From positions 47,298-111,297 of the forward strand of contig JAUJYZ010000249.1 of the NCBI GenBank assembly GCA_033675265.1: DNA of 64,000 nucleotides. The letters are read 5' to 3'. Positions 23,461-33,687 of the stretch are shown one piece after another. Source of the DNA: Actinostola sp. cb2023. Taxonomy: Eukaryota; Cnidaria; Anthozoa; Actiniaria; Actinostolidae. The position numbers and the translations under genes were made by a program. Each line of letters opens with the position of its first letter. Position 1 is the first letter of the stretch. Under the pieces are notes generated by a model. That model did no database searches. It had not been told where the DNA came from and worked only from the letters and a program-made list of their open reading frames with translations.

Positions 23461-23877
23461 TAATGTCACTGCACAATCTTCTTGGTCCGAAAAGCTTTTG
23501 TTATCGTCCTTTTTTTAAGCGAAGTTCCACCGCGCTAGCAACCAGTGCGCTTGACCAAAGGGTTGCTATGATAATCAGAGATCTAACAGGCCTTTCGGCT
23601 TGATTCAAATACTGCGATCGACCGAGAGCGAGCGAAAGAAAACGGACGTGTTACCAGTTCAGACTGTAGATAGAACTAGTTTATTTCACAATGATACATT
23701 CTACATATATATTAACTACGATACAAGGACCATTTCAACATATAAAGTATTTCACAACCAAGAGTGACATGTGTACATATGTACATATTAGGTCAAAATG
23801 ATAAATACTGTAATTTGAGATTAGTTGATTATTATACAAAGTGTACACGAGATCGGTTGATGTGTCGTTGGCATTCC
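23461..23877. other. Sequence between the HECT leader exon and the right TIR array
   Basis: No coding sequence seen. In the - direction this should hold the HECT promoter, because transcription must start upstream of 23460. It has little match to the left arm, so the arms differ here. Confidence 0.35.
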
Positions 23878-23885
23878 CACCTCCT

Positions 23886-23917
<32 letters not shown>

Positions 23918-24744
23918 CAACTCCTCCCTCCCCCTCCTCCCTCAATTTCCTTTGCACTGGCTACGTAGGCTGCACTGCGGGAGACTAGCTGTGCAATCGG
24001 CTCGTCCATTTGACATCAATAGCTAGCCCAATCGACAAGCTTAAGTCCGTTTGACGGTAAGCTATTCTATTTGACATCGATATCTAGCCCAATCGATAAG
24101 CTAGTCCGTTTGACGGTAAGCTATTCTATTTGACATCGATAGCTAGCCCAATCGATAAGCTTAAGTCCGTTTGACGGTAAGCTATTCTATTTGACATCGA
24201 TAGCTAGCCCAATCGATAAGCTTAAGTCCGTTTGACGGTAAACTATTCCATTTGACATCGATAGCTAGCCCAATCGATAAGCTAGTCCGTTTGACGGTAA
24301 GCTATTCCATTTGACATCGATAGCTAGCCCAATCGATAAGCTAGTCCGTTTGACATCAATAGCTAGTCCGTTTGACAATGAGCCATTCCGTTTGACACCG
24401 ATAGCTAGTCCGTTTGACGGTAAGCTATTCCGTTTGACATCGCTAGCTAGTCCGTTTGACGGTAAGCTATTCCGTTTGACACCGATAGCTAGTCCGTTTG
24501 ACGGTAAGCTATTCCGTTTGACATCAATAGCTAGTCCGTTTGACAATGAGCTATTCCGTTTGACATCGCTAGCTAGTCCATTTGGCGATAAGCTATTCCG
24601 TTTGACATCGATAGCTAGTCCATTTGGCGATAAGCTATTCCGTTTGACATTGATAGCTAGTCCATTTGGCGATAAGCTATTCCGTTTGACATCGATAGCT
24701 AGTCCATTTGACGTATGTGTAGTTTTGGTGGTGACGGACGCCCA
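23878..24744. repeat. Right TIR of element A with subterminal tandem repeats
   Basis: Reverse-complement counterpart of 10622-11395: a C-run (23886-23914), TTTGCACTGGCTACGTAGGC, then tandem CCGTTTGACGGTAAGCTATT and CGATAGCTAGCCCAATCGAT units, ending with ACTACACAAACGTCA-like sequence and GTGACGGACGCCCA. The arm is slightly longer than the left because of different unit numbers. Confidence 0.85.
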
Positions 24745-25010
24745 TAGAAAACGTGTTTGTCGAGTTTTAGGATCGAGTTACGGAGTTAACGCGTAACTCG
24801 AAAATAAAGTTTCGCTTCGTTGACTTCGAGTTACGTAACTCGAATTTGATTTCACTGATGTTTGTCATCGAGTTACGCGTAAATGTCAAAGTGGGCGTTG
24901 GCTATAAATTATGGGTGTGTCCGAGCGCGTAACTCGAAAATCCGTAACTCGAAGTTCGTAACTCGAAGTTCGTAACTCGAAGAAAACCCTCCCTCGTCCA
25001 GTTATGGGAC
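24745..25010. repeat. Cluster of CGAGTTACG motifs on both strands
   Basis: Nine copies of CGAGTTACG or its complement CGTAACTCG lie between about 24770 and 24985, two of them fused as CGAGTTACGTAACTCG. The cluster begins right outside the right end of element A. Function unknown; a protein-binding array or remains of another TIR are both possible. Confidence 0.6.
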
Positions 25011-25440
25011 TACCAGCACTTTCCGTGGAATAAATCCTAATCCAATGAGTGGATCCATTAGGATGCATGAAGGAGAAGGATTTACAACAGATCGCGCTAT
25101 CTCTCTCGCTATACAACTAAGGCCTGAATGTTATTGAACTTCGCAATTATCTTTGCATATATTAATATAACACTTGCAAGAAAAAATAGATCACAAATAC
25201 ATATTTCACTCACATTTTCAAGCTATAATCGCAGGTAAATTAAAGTAAGTTCGCTGTAAATTCGATTTGTATAATATCTGTATAGTGGATGACAGTCGCT
25301 ATTTCAGTATAAAGATAGAGATAAATAAGCTTGTGTTTGACGATCAAAATCTTCCCGCGCAAAAAGCAAATTTCGCGCCAAAGAGGAAATGTGATACCAT
25401 TCGAGATATGAGATGGTTTGGGATTCCTTTACTTCCACTA
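25011..25440. other. Intergenic, no gene seen
   Basis: AT-rich sequence without a recognisable protein or repeat. Confidence 0.3.
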
Positions 25441-25670
25441 GTGTCAACGGATATTTCGTTTCACTTCCGCTAGTGTCACAGGGATTTTAAGAAAGAGAAT
25501 GCTCAACGGATAGTTCGTTTCACTTCCGCTAGTGTCACAGTGTCACATGGATTTTAAGAAAGAGAATGTTCAACGGATAGCCGTTCGTTTCACTTCCGGT
25601 ATTGTCACAGTGTCACAGAGATTTTAAGAAAGAGAATGTTCAACGGATAGTTCGTTTCACTTCCGGTAGT
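25441..25670. repeat. About 60-bp tandem repeat, four copies
   Basis: Four units containing TTCGTTTCACTTCCG, GTGTCACA and GATTTTAAGAAAGAGAATG, with small length changes. Non-coding. Confidence 0.8.
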
Positions 25671-25881
25671 ACATTTGCACATTTACATATTGGCAACATC
25701 ACGTGTAATATTCGTTTTGCGCGAATGGACCCAGAGTCAATAGATTCAGTAGAAGTATACTGCCATAAATACTTTTAATTCATAGAACTCATAGAATTTG
25801 ATCACAGAAATGTATAATTAACAAAACCTATAGAAGCTAATAAATCAAAAAGCTTTCAAAAATGAATAACATCGAGTGTAC

Positions 25882-25924
<43 letters not shown>

Positions 25925-26082
25925 GATAACCTATATTGATGCTTTCCTTTTTGATTAGTTGCAATCTACTATGTACCATAACATGAAAAATACGAAACTG
26001 TTCTGATGTTTTGAGATGGATGATTCAATACCTGATGACATATGAATGGCAATCAAAAGAAGATCGCCTTACAGTTTGTAAC
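25671..26082. other. Intergenic with a dispersed repeat and a 40-bp C-run
   Basis: Positions 25690-25770 match 12955-13035 in element A (shared words TATTCGTTTTGCGC and CCAGAGTCAATAGATTCAGT). A run of 40 C lies at 25883-25922. No gene. Confidence 0.5.
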
Positions 26083-26090
26083 AACATAAC

Positions 26091-26448
26091 CCCGGGGGGG
26101 GTACTCCCTATAATTACATGATATATATGTGCGGCGGTACAGGGTCCAGGTTTTGGGCCATTTGATTCTCTAATCCAGATAAAATGAACGCATAAAAATC
26201 ATTAATCCAGGTTATAGCCTAAATAACATTTATAAATTTTTAATAATTTGCATACAGACGTAAAGGTGTTAGAGTGTTAATCTGGCAAAATATCCTGACG
26301 AATGCATCGTATCAGATCGTCAATAAAAATTCGTAAATCCAGGTTTTTTTATTTGGGAAATTCGTAAATCCAGGTTTTCGAGTGACAAATTCCAAAAACA
26401 GGGTCCAGGTCTGAACATCTCGCCGCACATACCTAACCATTTTTAACC

Positions 26449-26492
<44 letters not shown>

Positions 26493-26493
26493 G
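26091..26493. mobile_element. 403-bp MITE with poly-G/poly-C ends and 8-bp duplication
   Basis: Begins CCCGGGGGGGGTACTCCC and ends in a run of 40 C followed by GGG. An exact 8-bp direct repeat, AACATAAC, lies on both sides (26083-26090, 26494-26501). The interior carries CAGGGTCCAGGTTTTGGGCC and several degenerate copies of AATCCAGG. The same terminal words occur elsewhere in the window, so this copy defines the family's ends. Confidence 0.8.
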
Positions 26494-26501
26494 AACATAA
26501 C

Positions 26502-26994
26502 ACAACGAGTCAGGAAAACAAAGTTACTGCTAGCGGAAAATAAGAGCACTTTGACCGTGAGTGGTTTGGCATCGTTATTCAAGGATATTTTGAGTGAGCA
26601 GTTACGATTTTCGGATACTTTCTTCGCATCTGAATCTTTGTGGAAAGTCTGTTGCGTGAGTGCTGTTGACAGCTTGCTTGTCAATATCTTTTTGCATCAA
26701 ATGAAATCCAAAATTCGTTTTTGTGATTATAACTTTTTAGGGAAAAAATATCTTTAAATTCTGTTTTTTGGGAGATGATAGATAATATTCAATTTGATTT
26801 GATTGTCAAAAAAAAAAAAAAAACGGTGGTTTGATACCTTAATACAGTGATAATTACGGACTGTGCAGGCCTCTGACAATTATGGAATAAAACGCATATC
26901 TTCAAATCCACGAAGGTATAAAGATTCACCGCCAAACATAGCTTCAGATCTGCCAGACGTCTGTTAAGCAACATTAACCTCAGTCTACCATCGG
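26502..26994. other. Intergenic, no gene seen
   Basis: Contains an A-run at 26808-26823. Short open frames have no recognisable similarity. Confidence 0.3.
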
Positions 26995-27720
26995 AGAACA
27001 CCATTCACCATCGCACTTTTTGTTTTACTATCGGTACGGTTCGTTCCATCGGTGCCATTTTCTAAGGGCCCTCTATTTCCCCTATCAACCAACATAACAT
27101 ATTACACAGGGTTCCCAATCTTTTTTTTCACCATTCGAACCATCGGACAACACCATTCACCATCGGACTTTTTGTTTCACCATCGGTACCATTTTCTAAG
27201 GGCCCTCTGTTTCCTCTGTTAACCAACATGACATATTACACAGGGTTCTCAATTTTTTTTTCACCATTCGAACCATCGGACAACACCATTCACCATCGCA
27301 CTTTTTGTTTTACTATCGGTACGGTTCGTTCCATCGGTACCATTTTCTAAGGGCCCTCTATTTCCTCTATCAACCAACATAACATATTACACAGGGTTCC
27401 CAAATTATTTTTCACCATTCGAACCATCGGACAACACCATTCACCATCGGACTTTTTGTTTCACCATCGGTTCGGTTCGTTCCATCGGTACCATTTTCTA
27501 AGGGCCCTCTATTTCCTCTATCAACCAACATAACATATTACACAGGGTTCCCAAATTATTTTTCACCATTCGAACCATCGGACAACACCATTCACCATCG
27601 GACTTTTTGTTTCACCATCGGTTCGGTTCGTACCATCGGTACCATTTTCTAAGGGCCCTCTGTTTATCAACAAAACGCAACTTGGTCTAATAAAGATGCA
27701 TTCCAATTTTTTTTTAAATA
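26995..27720. repeat. About 151-bp tandem repeat, about five copies
   Basis: Units begin near 27129, 27262, 27413 and 27564 (spacings 133, 151 and 151), plus a partial unit before. Each contains CACCATTCGAACCATCGG, CATCGGTACCATTTTCTAAG and GGGCCCTC. The core is itself a short-period repeat of ACCATCGG. Non-coding. Confidence 0.85.
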
Positions 27721-27984
27721 AACGAATTATTTTCACAAGGGCCATCAAAATCCGTACCGTCCGTACGAGTGGTACCGATGGTTCTATTGGTGAAAACCAC
27801 GCAGAAAAAATTACACTTCAATAATAAAACACTAAGTCTCTATCATTATGCTTTGCGCGTGCGCTAATTAACATAAAGCCAAACAGTAATGGGTTCCCTG
27901 TTTCAATTCACCATTAGTTACCGATGGTAAAATCGGTTTCTCCATCCGTATCTGGTTGTGTGTATTGGACAACCCTCGTGGTGA

Positions 27985-28478
27985 GGGGAGGGTACTTGGT
28001 TGGTTACGGTGGTGGTGAGTGAAGGGTACTTGGTTGGTTAGGGTGGTGGTGAGGGAAGGGTACTTGGTTGGTTAGGGTGGTGGTGAGGGGAGGGTACTTG
28101 GTTGGTTAGGGTGGTGGTGAGGGAAGGGTACTTGGTTGGTTAGGGTGGTTAGGGTGGTGGTGAGGGGAGGGTACTTGGTTGGTTAGGGTGGTGGCGAGGG
28201 AAGGGTACTTGGTTGGTTAGGGTGGTGGTGAGGGGAGGGTACTTGGTTGGTTAGGGTGGTGGTGAGTGAAGGGTACTTGGTTGGTTAGGGTGGTGGTGAG
28301 TGAAGGGTACTTGGTTGGTTACGGTGGTGGTGAGTGAAGGGTACTTGGTTGGTTAGGGTGGTGGTGAGGGGAGGGTACTTGGTTGGTTAGGGTGGTGGTG
28401 AGTGAAGGGTACTTGGTTGGTTAGGGTGGTGGTGAGGGAAGGGTACTTGGTTGGTTAGTGTGGTGGCGAGGGGAGGGG
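27985..28478. repeat. 34-bp G-rich minisatellite, about 14 copies
   Basis: Units of 34 bp built from GGGTACTTGGTTGGTTAGGG and TGGTGGTGAGGGGA variants; spacing is 34 bp at 27991, 28025 and 28059. Each unit has several G-runs on one strand, so G-quadruplex formation is likely. Confidence 0.9.
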
Positions 28479-28564
28479 GTAGAAATTGAAATTTCATAAT
28501 TGTGCGTCACTCCGAAAATATATTGGCTACGCCCCTGAATATGCTTCGTATCCACTAAATATAT

Positions 28565-28832
28565 ATTCTTATTACAAGTATTCTTATTCTTATTCTTATT
28601 CTTATTCTTATTCTTATTCTTATTCTTATTCTTATTCTTATTCTTATTGTATTCTTATTCTTGTTGTATTCTTATTATTATCATTGTATTATTATTATTG
28701 TATTATTATTATTATTTATTATTATTATTATTGTGTTAATATTATTGTATTATTATAATTATATTATTATTTATTATTATTTATTATTATTATTATTATT
28801 ATTATTGTATTATTATTACTATATTATTATTT
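28565..28832. repeat. TTCTTA hexamer and TTATTA microsatellites
   Basis: About 90 bp of (TTCTTA)n followed by ATT-type repeats with TTG interruptions. The apparent Ser-Tyr repeat protein in this stretch is an artefact of the hexamer. Confidence 0.85.
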
Positions 28833-28836
28833 AAAA

Positions 28837-29342
28837 TACACTTGATGTATACGAAAATATTTTTAATACTAGACATGTTTCGGCATAACCTGATGCCATC
28901 TTTAGTAGAGTGAATAAGATTACAAGAGATGTGATATATATATACTATAACGAACCTAATTGCAATATGATTGACAGTAATTCAATAATCTGAAAACTAA
29001 ACAGATTACAAACTAATTAAAATAACAACATTAATTAAGAACTAAAAGAAGTTTTGAAATGTTGCACTTGGATATTAAGTTCCGGTTTTAACTGATTTAT
29101 ATAAAAAGCTTCCTTAGCTTTTAGATTAGATTTTTAGATTTTTGGATTTTTAGATTTTTAAACATCTAAACAAGTCAAACTTCTTTTAGTTAATTAATGT
29201 TGTTATTTTAATTAGTTTGTAATCTGTGTAGTTTTCAGATTATTGAATTACTGTCAATCATATTGTAATTAGGTTCGTTATAGTATATATATCACATGGC
29301 ATCAGGTTAGTATTACAAATATTTTCGTATACATCAAGTGTA
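28837..29342. mobile_element. 506-bp foldback element
   Basis: Ends are inverted (TACACTTGATGTATACGAAA), and most of the arms pair, including TTGCAATATGATTGACAGTA and TAATTAAAATAACAACATTA with their complements, roughly 200 bp per arm. The left arm contains, on the - strand, GGCATCAGGTTATGCCGAAAC, which resembles Penelope-type hammerhead-like motifs. Confidence 0.75.
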
Positions 29343-29387
29343 TCAGTTATCAATTGTGCTTCTACGATCTTTTCGATATTATTATTA

Positions 29388-30197
29388 GTCGGGCTTCCTG
29401 TGGAAGACCCGACTCTAAAAATGAGAAGCGTTCTTTGTCGTCGTTGACCTCAAATCCAGCGCATGCGCCCTGTGCCGGCCGCTAAGATAATCACCGAAGG
29501 CTCAAACCACATGGCTTATCAAGACGGATCAAGACGAGACATCGCACATCGTCCTCTTTCTTCACAAACCTTGTCGAAGGAAGGGTATGTCGTCTTGTGA
29601 TCGTGAGAAATACGGTTAGATTTTGTTTGTATGGAATTTCATGTATTCAGTAGAAGACATGGTAAATACTCTTGATGATATTGTGATGTTCTAGAGAAAG
29701 TGATGGATCTAAGCAATGTACACAAGTATAATGATACATGTTAAGGTGACAATAAATGTACAACAATTCAGATCGCGTTATGCAAAGTATGTCCATTATA
29801 ATTATACTCGTGTTGTGTGTGAATGTCAAGGCTCTAGTTATTTTTGTAGAAGCGATCGTTTATCTCGTAACGTCCTGTGTATTGGATTTCATGTATTCAG
29901 TAGAACTGACATGGTAAATACTCTTGATGATTGTGATATTCTAGTGAAAGCTATTCTTGTGCTGGGAGATTTGATTATTGTACATATACAATACTTTATG
30001 ATCATTCTAAACCATAGTGCGTTAATGAATTACCTTGCCTACGTGTTTGATGCATTAGTCTAGGGCGCGCGGGCTATTGCTCGAGCTTTATTGCCATTGA
30101 CAATATTTCATTGACAATGGATATATGGTCGAGAGCAAATCAGATTTAGTCGAGATTACCGATCGCAGCAACCACTGCTTGCTCCAAGAAGCCCGAC
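29388..30197. mobile_element. 810-bp element with GTCGGGCTTC ends and TTA duplication
   Basis: Ends are GTCGGGCTTC and GAAGCCCGAC, flanked on both sides by TTA (29385-29387, 30198-30200). The left end is also a hairpin (GTCGGGC...GACCCGAC). An internal segment with GACATGGTAAATACTCTTGA is repeated near 29657 and 29908. The 3-bp TTA duplication suggests a PIF/Harbinger-type non-autonomous element. The hairpins at 4982 and 7278 resemble its left end. No transposase is encoded. Confidence 0.65.
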
Positions 30198-30319
30198 TTA
30201 ACGCTACTAGAGCGTCTAGTTTATTATTATTATTATTGTATTAATATTATTGTATTATTATTATTATTATTATTATTAGTAGTAGTAGTAGTATTAGTAT
30301 TATTATTATTATTATTATA

Positions 30320-30535
30320 CACCAACGTATTGATGAACACCGCTACTCATCTATTGGGAAGCATCAAAGAGGACTTCATGGACTGACCACAGCCATACCA
30401 CCCAATTGTTTCTCCATTTTGAAGAAATGTAAAACTAAACTTGACTGTCTCCTGTACGAGATGCTTTTTATAAAGCAAAAATCGCCCACATTGAATGTTC
30501 AGTCGGACTCTGTTCGGGCCAAACTATTTACTTAA
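30320..30535 (+). pseudogene. 3' end of a Penelope-like retroelement reading frame
   Basis: An open stretch of 71 codons and a TAA, preceded by an ATT microsatellite. It reads HQRIDEHRYSSIGKHQRG, then CFSILKKCKTKLDCLLYEML and FIKQKSPTLNVQSDSVRAKL. This matches the C-terminal GIY-YIG endonuclease region of Penelope-like retroelements (LKKC..K.DCL.YEM, PTLN.QSDS.RAK). The reverse transcriptase is missing, so this is a 5'-truncated copy. A hammerhead-like motif follows at about 30626-30657. Confidence 0.8.
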
Positions 30536-30625
30536 TTTATCATTATTTACTTTACTCACTCAACTGTAACAATTCAATCAACCATGAACTGCCTTATATT
30601 TTATTTGCTATTCAAATTAAACTCA

Positions 30626-30657
30626 CTTGATAATGACATCGGACGATGTCGAAACGT
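30626..30657 (+). ncRNA. Hammerhead-like motif downstream of the Penelope-like fragment
   Basis: TTGATAATGACATCGGACGA then TGTCGAAACGTC. GACATC and GATGTC form a 6-bp stem II, followed by GAAAC. The expected CTGATGA box is changed to TTGATAA, so the copy is probably inactive. Penelope-like elements are known to carry minimal hammerhead ribozymes. Confidence 0.45.
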
Positions 30658-30794
30658 CGTAATTTCCTTGCGTTTGTCTTTCTTATAAATATTATTATTA
30701 TTATCATTGAATTGAGGGTATTTAACTTCGACAGGCAAATGGCATCTAATAACTGTTCTTTATTATCATTATTATTATTATTATTATTATTATT

Positions 30795-31015
30795 GACATT
30801 ACGTGTTGGTTTGTGCAACTTAAATAAACAACCGATTTCGTAAGTCAAACAATCCAACTTGTCCGGTTGCTTGAGGATGGTGAAATGCTTTGTTAAGTCA
30901 CTCGTGTCCTTATTGTGTTCGTCACAAAGATGTTTGCTGATCACTGACGACGATCGTTTATGTTCTTCGATCCTTTGGTCTCGGCGACACGTTGAAACCA
31001 GAGCGGATCCCTATA
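30795..31015 (-). pseudogene. Second Penelope-like endonuclease fragment, opposite orientation
   Basis: On the - strand the translation has QRIEEHKRSSSVISKHLCDE, then DLTKHFTILKQPDKLDCLTY and FKLHKPTRNV, matching the same GIY-YIG region as the fragment at 30320-30535 but diverged from it. It then runs into an AAT microsatellite, so the final conserved block is missing. The two fragments face each other. Confidence 0.65.
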
Positions 31016-31196
31016 TCCAAAACACGTATCGAGTTTCTTTGTCAATATGGTGGTCAGGACAGTCTCTGAAAATATGTCTTGACACCTCAGAGGAGGTTGA
31101 ACTAGATCTTGTATGTTTTCAATGCACGTTCCTTCTCTCCGATGTAGAAGCTGTTGCAGTTGTTGCCAGCGCATTTTTATATAGTAGACGGCACCC

Positions 31197-31365
31197 GGGG
31201 GGGGGGGGGGGGGGGGGTACTCCCATATATATGCTATATAGGTATGTTTCCCCGAATAGCGTATGGTTTTTGAACCTCCAGATCCTTAAATTGTGTACCA
31301 TATTTTGCTTTTTCACCATAAAATAAAATAATCGATCTTTAAATTGGGTACACTTTTTTTATTTG
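31197..31365. repeat. Poly-G-associated repeat end
   Basis: A run of 21 G (31197-31217) followed by TACTCCCATATATATGC, the same junction as in the MITE at 26091. The other end was not found because the foldback element begins nearby. Confidence 0.5.
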
Positions 31366-32128
31366 GTTTTTGGGGGTGGCAAATGCAATTCAACCCATAC
31401 ATATGGAAAAATGAAGAGAGCAGTGGTTGTATATGAGGATAAAAAACATGACAGTTTTTATGGGCGGTTTTTATGGGTGGCAAATGCGATTCAATCCATA
31501 CATATTGAAAGAAGGAGAGGAGATAAAAAAAATAAAAAATAAAAAATAATAATAATAATAATAAATAAATAGAAAAATAAATAGAAAATAAATAAATAAA
31601 TAGAGAAATAATTTATAAATAAATAAATAAATAGATAAATAAAAAATAAATAAATAAATGGATAAATAAATAAATGAATAGATAATAAAGTGATGGTAAA
31701 ATAAAAAATAAATAAAAAATAAATAAAAAATAAATAAAAAATAAATAAAATAATAATAATAATAATAAAAATATTGAAAAAATAATAAAAGAAATTTATT
31801 AGAAAAAAAAAAAAAAATATATATAAAAAAATAAATAATGAAAAAATAAATAGAGAAATAAATAAATAAATAAATAAGTAAATAAATAAATAGATGGATA
31901 AATAAATAAGTAGATAAATAGATAAATAAAATAAATAAATAAATAGTAATGGATAAATAAATAAATCAATGAATGAAAAAAGAAAGTGTAATAAGTGGTA
32001 AATAGATACTAGAGATAAATGTACTGGAAAGATTATGAAAGCAAAATTAGTAGAAAAATAAAATAAAAATATATAAAAATATATAAATAATTCAATAAAA
32101 AAATAAAATATAAAAATATAAAAAAAAA

Positions 32129-32161
<33 letters not shown>

Positions 32162-32430
32162 AAATAAAAAATTAAATAAAAAATAAATAATAAATAAATT
32201 TTAAAAAAATGAAATGAATGTTGAGAAAAAGAGGAGAAAGGATGATAGAAAAATAGAAAATAATAAATAAATAATAAATAAATAAAGAGAAAAATTATTG
32301 TGGTGAAATGTGTGAAATGGAAAAGAGAAAAAAAAGAAAAAAGATAAATGAAGGCAGAGGATGAAGATAAATGAAAAAATATATATATATAGAGGGAGAG
32401 AGAGGTGAATAGAAAGATAAGTGGATAAAG

Positions 32431-33111
32431 GAAAGAATAATGATGAACTCTAAGTAAGTGGATAATGAATGAATAACTCGACAAATGAATGTGGAATATG
32501 TAAATGATTAATAAAGAATAAATGGACCATTGTATTTGAAGAAATGATAATGTTTGGTGTAAATAAATGGTGTAAATAAATGGTGCGTGTAGCGTGGTGG
32601 AAGAATATACGGTTTGGAACGGTTGAGATGTTAAATAATTGATGGAAATAATGGTAAATGTTCGCAACGTTACGTAACGCGTGCTATAGACAGACAATGG
32701 CTACTGGGGAGGAACGGGGATACGTGGCTAAAAATACCGAGGAAGGAGCAGGGGAGAGTGACTCAATCCTTCCAAGGGAGATCTTCAGGGGCGAGACCCT
32801 TGGAAGGAGGACGAAGTCCGACATATTTCAAACCTTTGAGCTAGCTGCAAGGTCAAGCCCTATATGTCTAGAGGTGCACTCGTAGGAGCCATGTGAGTCT
32901 CTGGTGTGGCGTGGAAAAGAATAAACGTGGCAATGGGTAATGGGTGTATATAGGATGAGGCTGGTGGTGAGTAAAACTTACTTGGATGGAGCGTGGCGGG
33001 TTGGTAAAGCCCGAGGCGTTTAGCATACTGAACCGTGGTAAGTCTTTCGGCCATGATTAGATTGTGAGGAATAGGTGCGGCGCAGGAATGGCTGGAATGG
33101 ACGCTAATGTA
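32431..33111. other. Left unique part of the foldback element, possible exons
   Basis: Two weak coding candidates. On + at 32697-32885 a 62-residue frame starts MATGEERGYVAKNTEEG. On - at 33054-32980 a frame starts MAERLTTVQYAKRLGLYQPA and ends at a good donor (GTAAGT). I recognise neither. They may be remains of the foldback element's own genes. Confidence 0.25.
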
Positions 33112-33571
33112 TGGTGGCCGAGGACTGCCACCATAACTTTTATTTATTTTTGCATAAAAAATAAAAGTTTATATTGAACTAAAACGAAAATGGCATTGAA
33201 AATCTAAACAAATTGAATGTAAATTAAAATGGCATTGCAAATAAAATTAAAATACAATTGGAAAGCAAAATAAAATTAAAATTCAATGCAAATTAAAGTG
33301 AATTAAAAAATCAAATCAAAAGTAAATTCCAAATATAAGTGAAATCAAAAATGTAATTTCAATTTAAATTCAGAGTGAAAGTAAAAATGAATTTCCCGAT
33401 GGCCGAGCGCTGCCACTACCATAATATCAAATCAAAAGTAAATTCCAAATATAAGTGAAATCAAAAATTTAATTCAGAGTGAAAGTAAAAATGAATTTCC
33501 CGATGGCCGAGCGCTGCCACTGCCATAATGCATTGCGCGATTGAGTGGTTCCATCATGCTTTGCGCATGTG
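33112..33571. repeat. Left 460-bp TIR of element B
   Basis: Begins with an end that is itself a short palindrome (ATGGTGG...CCACCAT). Two later copies of a related motif, GATGGCCGAGCGCTGCCACT, lie near 33400 and 33504 inside a partial internal duplication (AAATTCCAAATATAAGTG repeated). It ends CATGCTTTGCGCATGTG. These repeated motifs are candidate transposase sites. Confidence 0.88.
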
Positions 33572-33687
33572 GTCAAAGCATACAATAATGTGTATACTAT
33601 ACTATAGGAGTCTAGAACGACTACAATTAGTAGAAGGCAGTCAATCATCTTTTCAAAAATCCTTTTATACATGTTGAACAAGTTCTA

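Larger units (their letters stand above)
10622..24744. mobile_element. Element A: 14.1-kb transposon carrying an integrase-like transposase and a HECT ubiquitin ligase
   Basis: The outer borders are inverted: TGGCGGCCGTCACCACCAAA at the left and the complement of TGGGCGTCCGTCACCACCAA at the right. Long complex TIRs follow (left to about 11395, right from about 23878), built of tandem subterminal units. The inverted match continues inward through TGCAGCCTACGTAGCCAGTG, a G-rich tract and a 5' splice-site block. Between the arms lie two convergent spliced genes with intact frames: the DDE integrase-like protein (12258-15726, +) and the HECT protein (22906-16269, -). At least seven smaller insertions sit in the introns. 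No clear target duplication was found, so the exact ends are uncertain by a few bases. Linking both genes to one mobile element is inference from the TIRs and symmetry. Confidence 0.85.

Noticed and set aside
10600..24760. A definite target-site duplication for element A
   Set aside because: With the TGG ends the flanks read AGCT and TAGA, which do not match; small shifts of the boundary did not give a convincing duplication.
24311..24796. Long repetitive frames in both arms of element A that look like a repeat protein
   Set aside because: They are translations of the TIR's 42-bp tandem units, occur in both orientations and end in unrelated sequence.
28486..28758. Tyr-Ser repeat protein
   Set aside because: Pure TTCTTA hexamer and ATT microsatellite translation.
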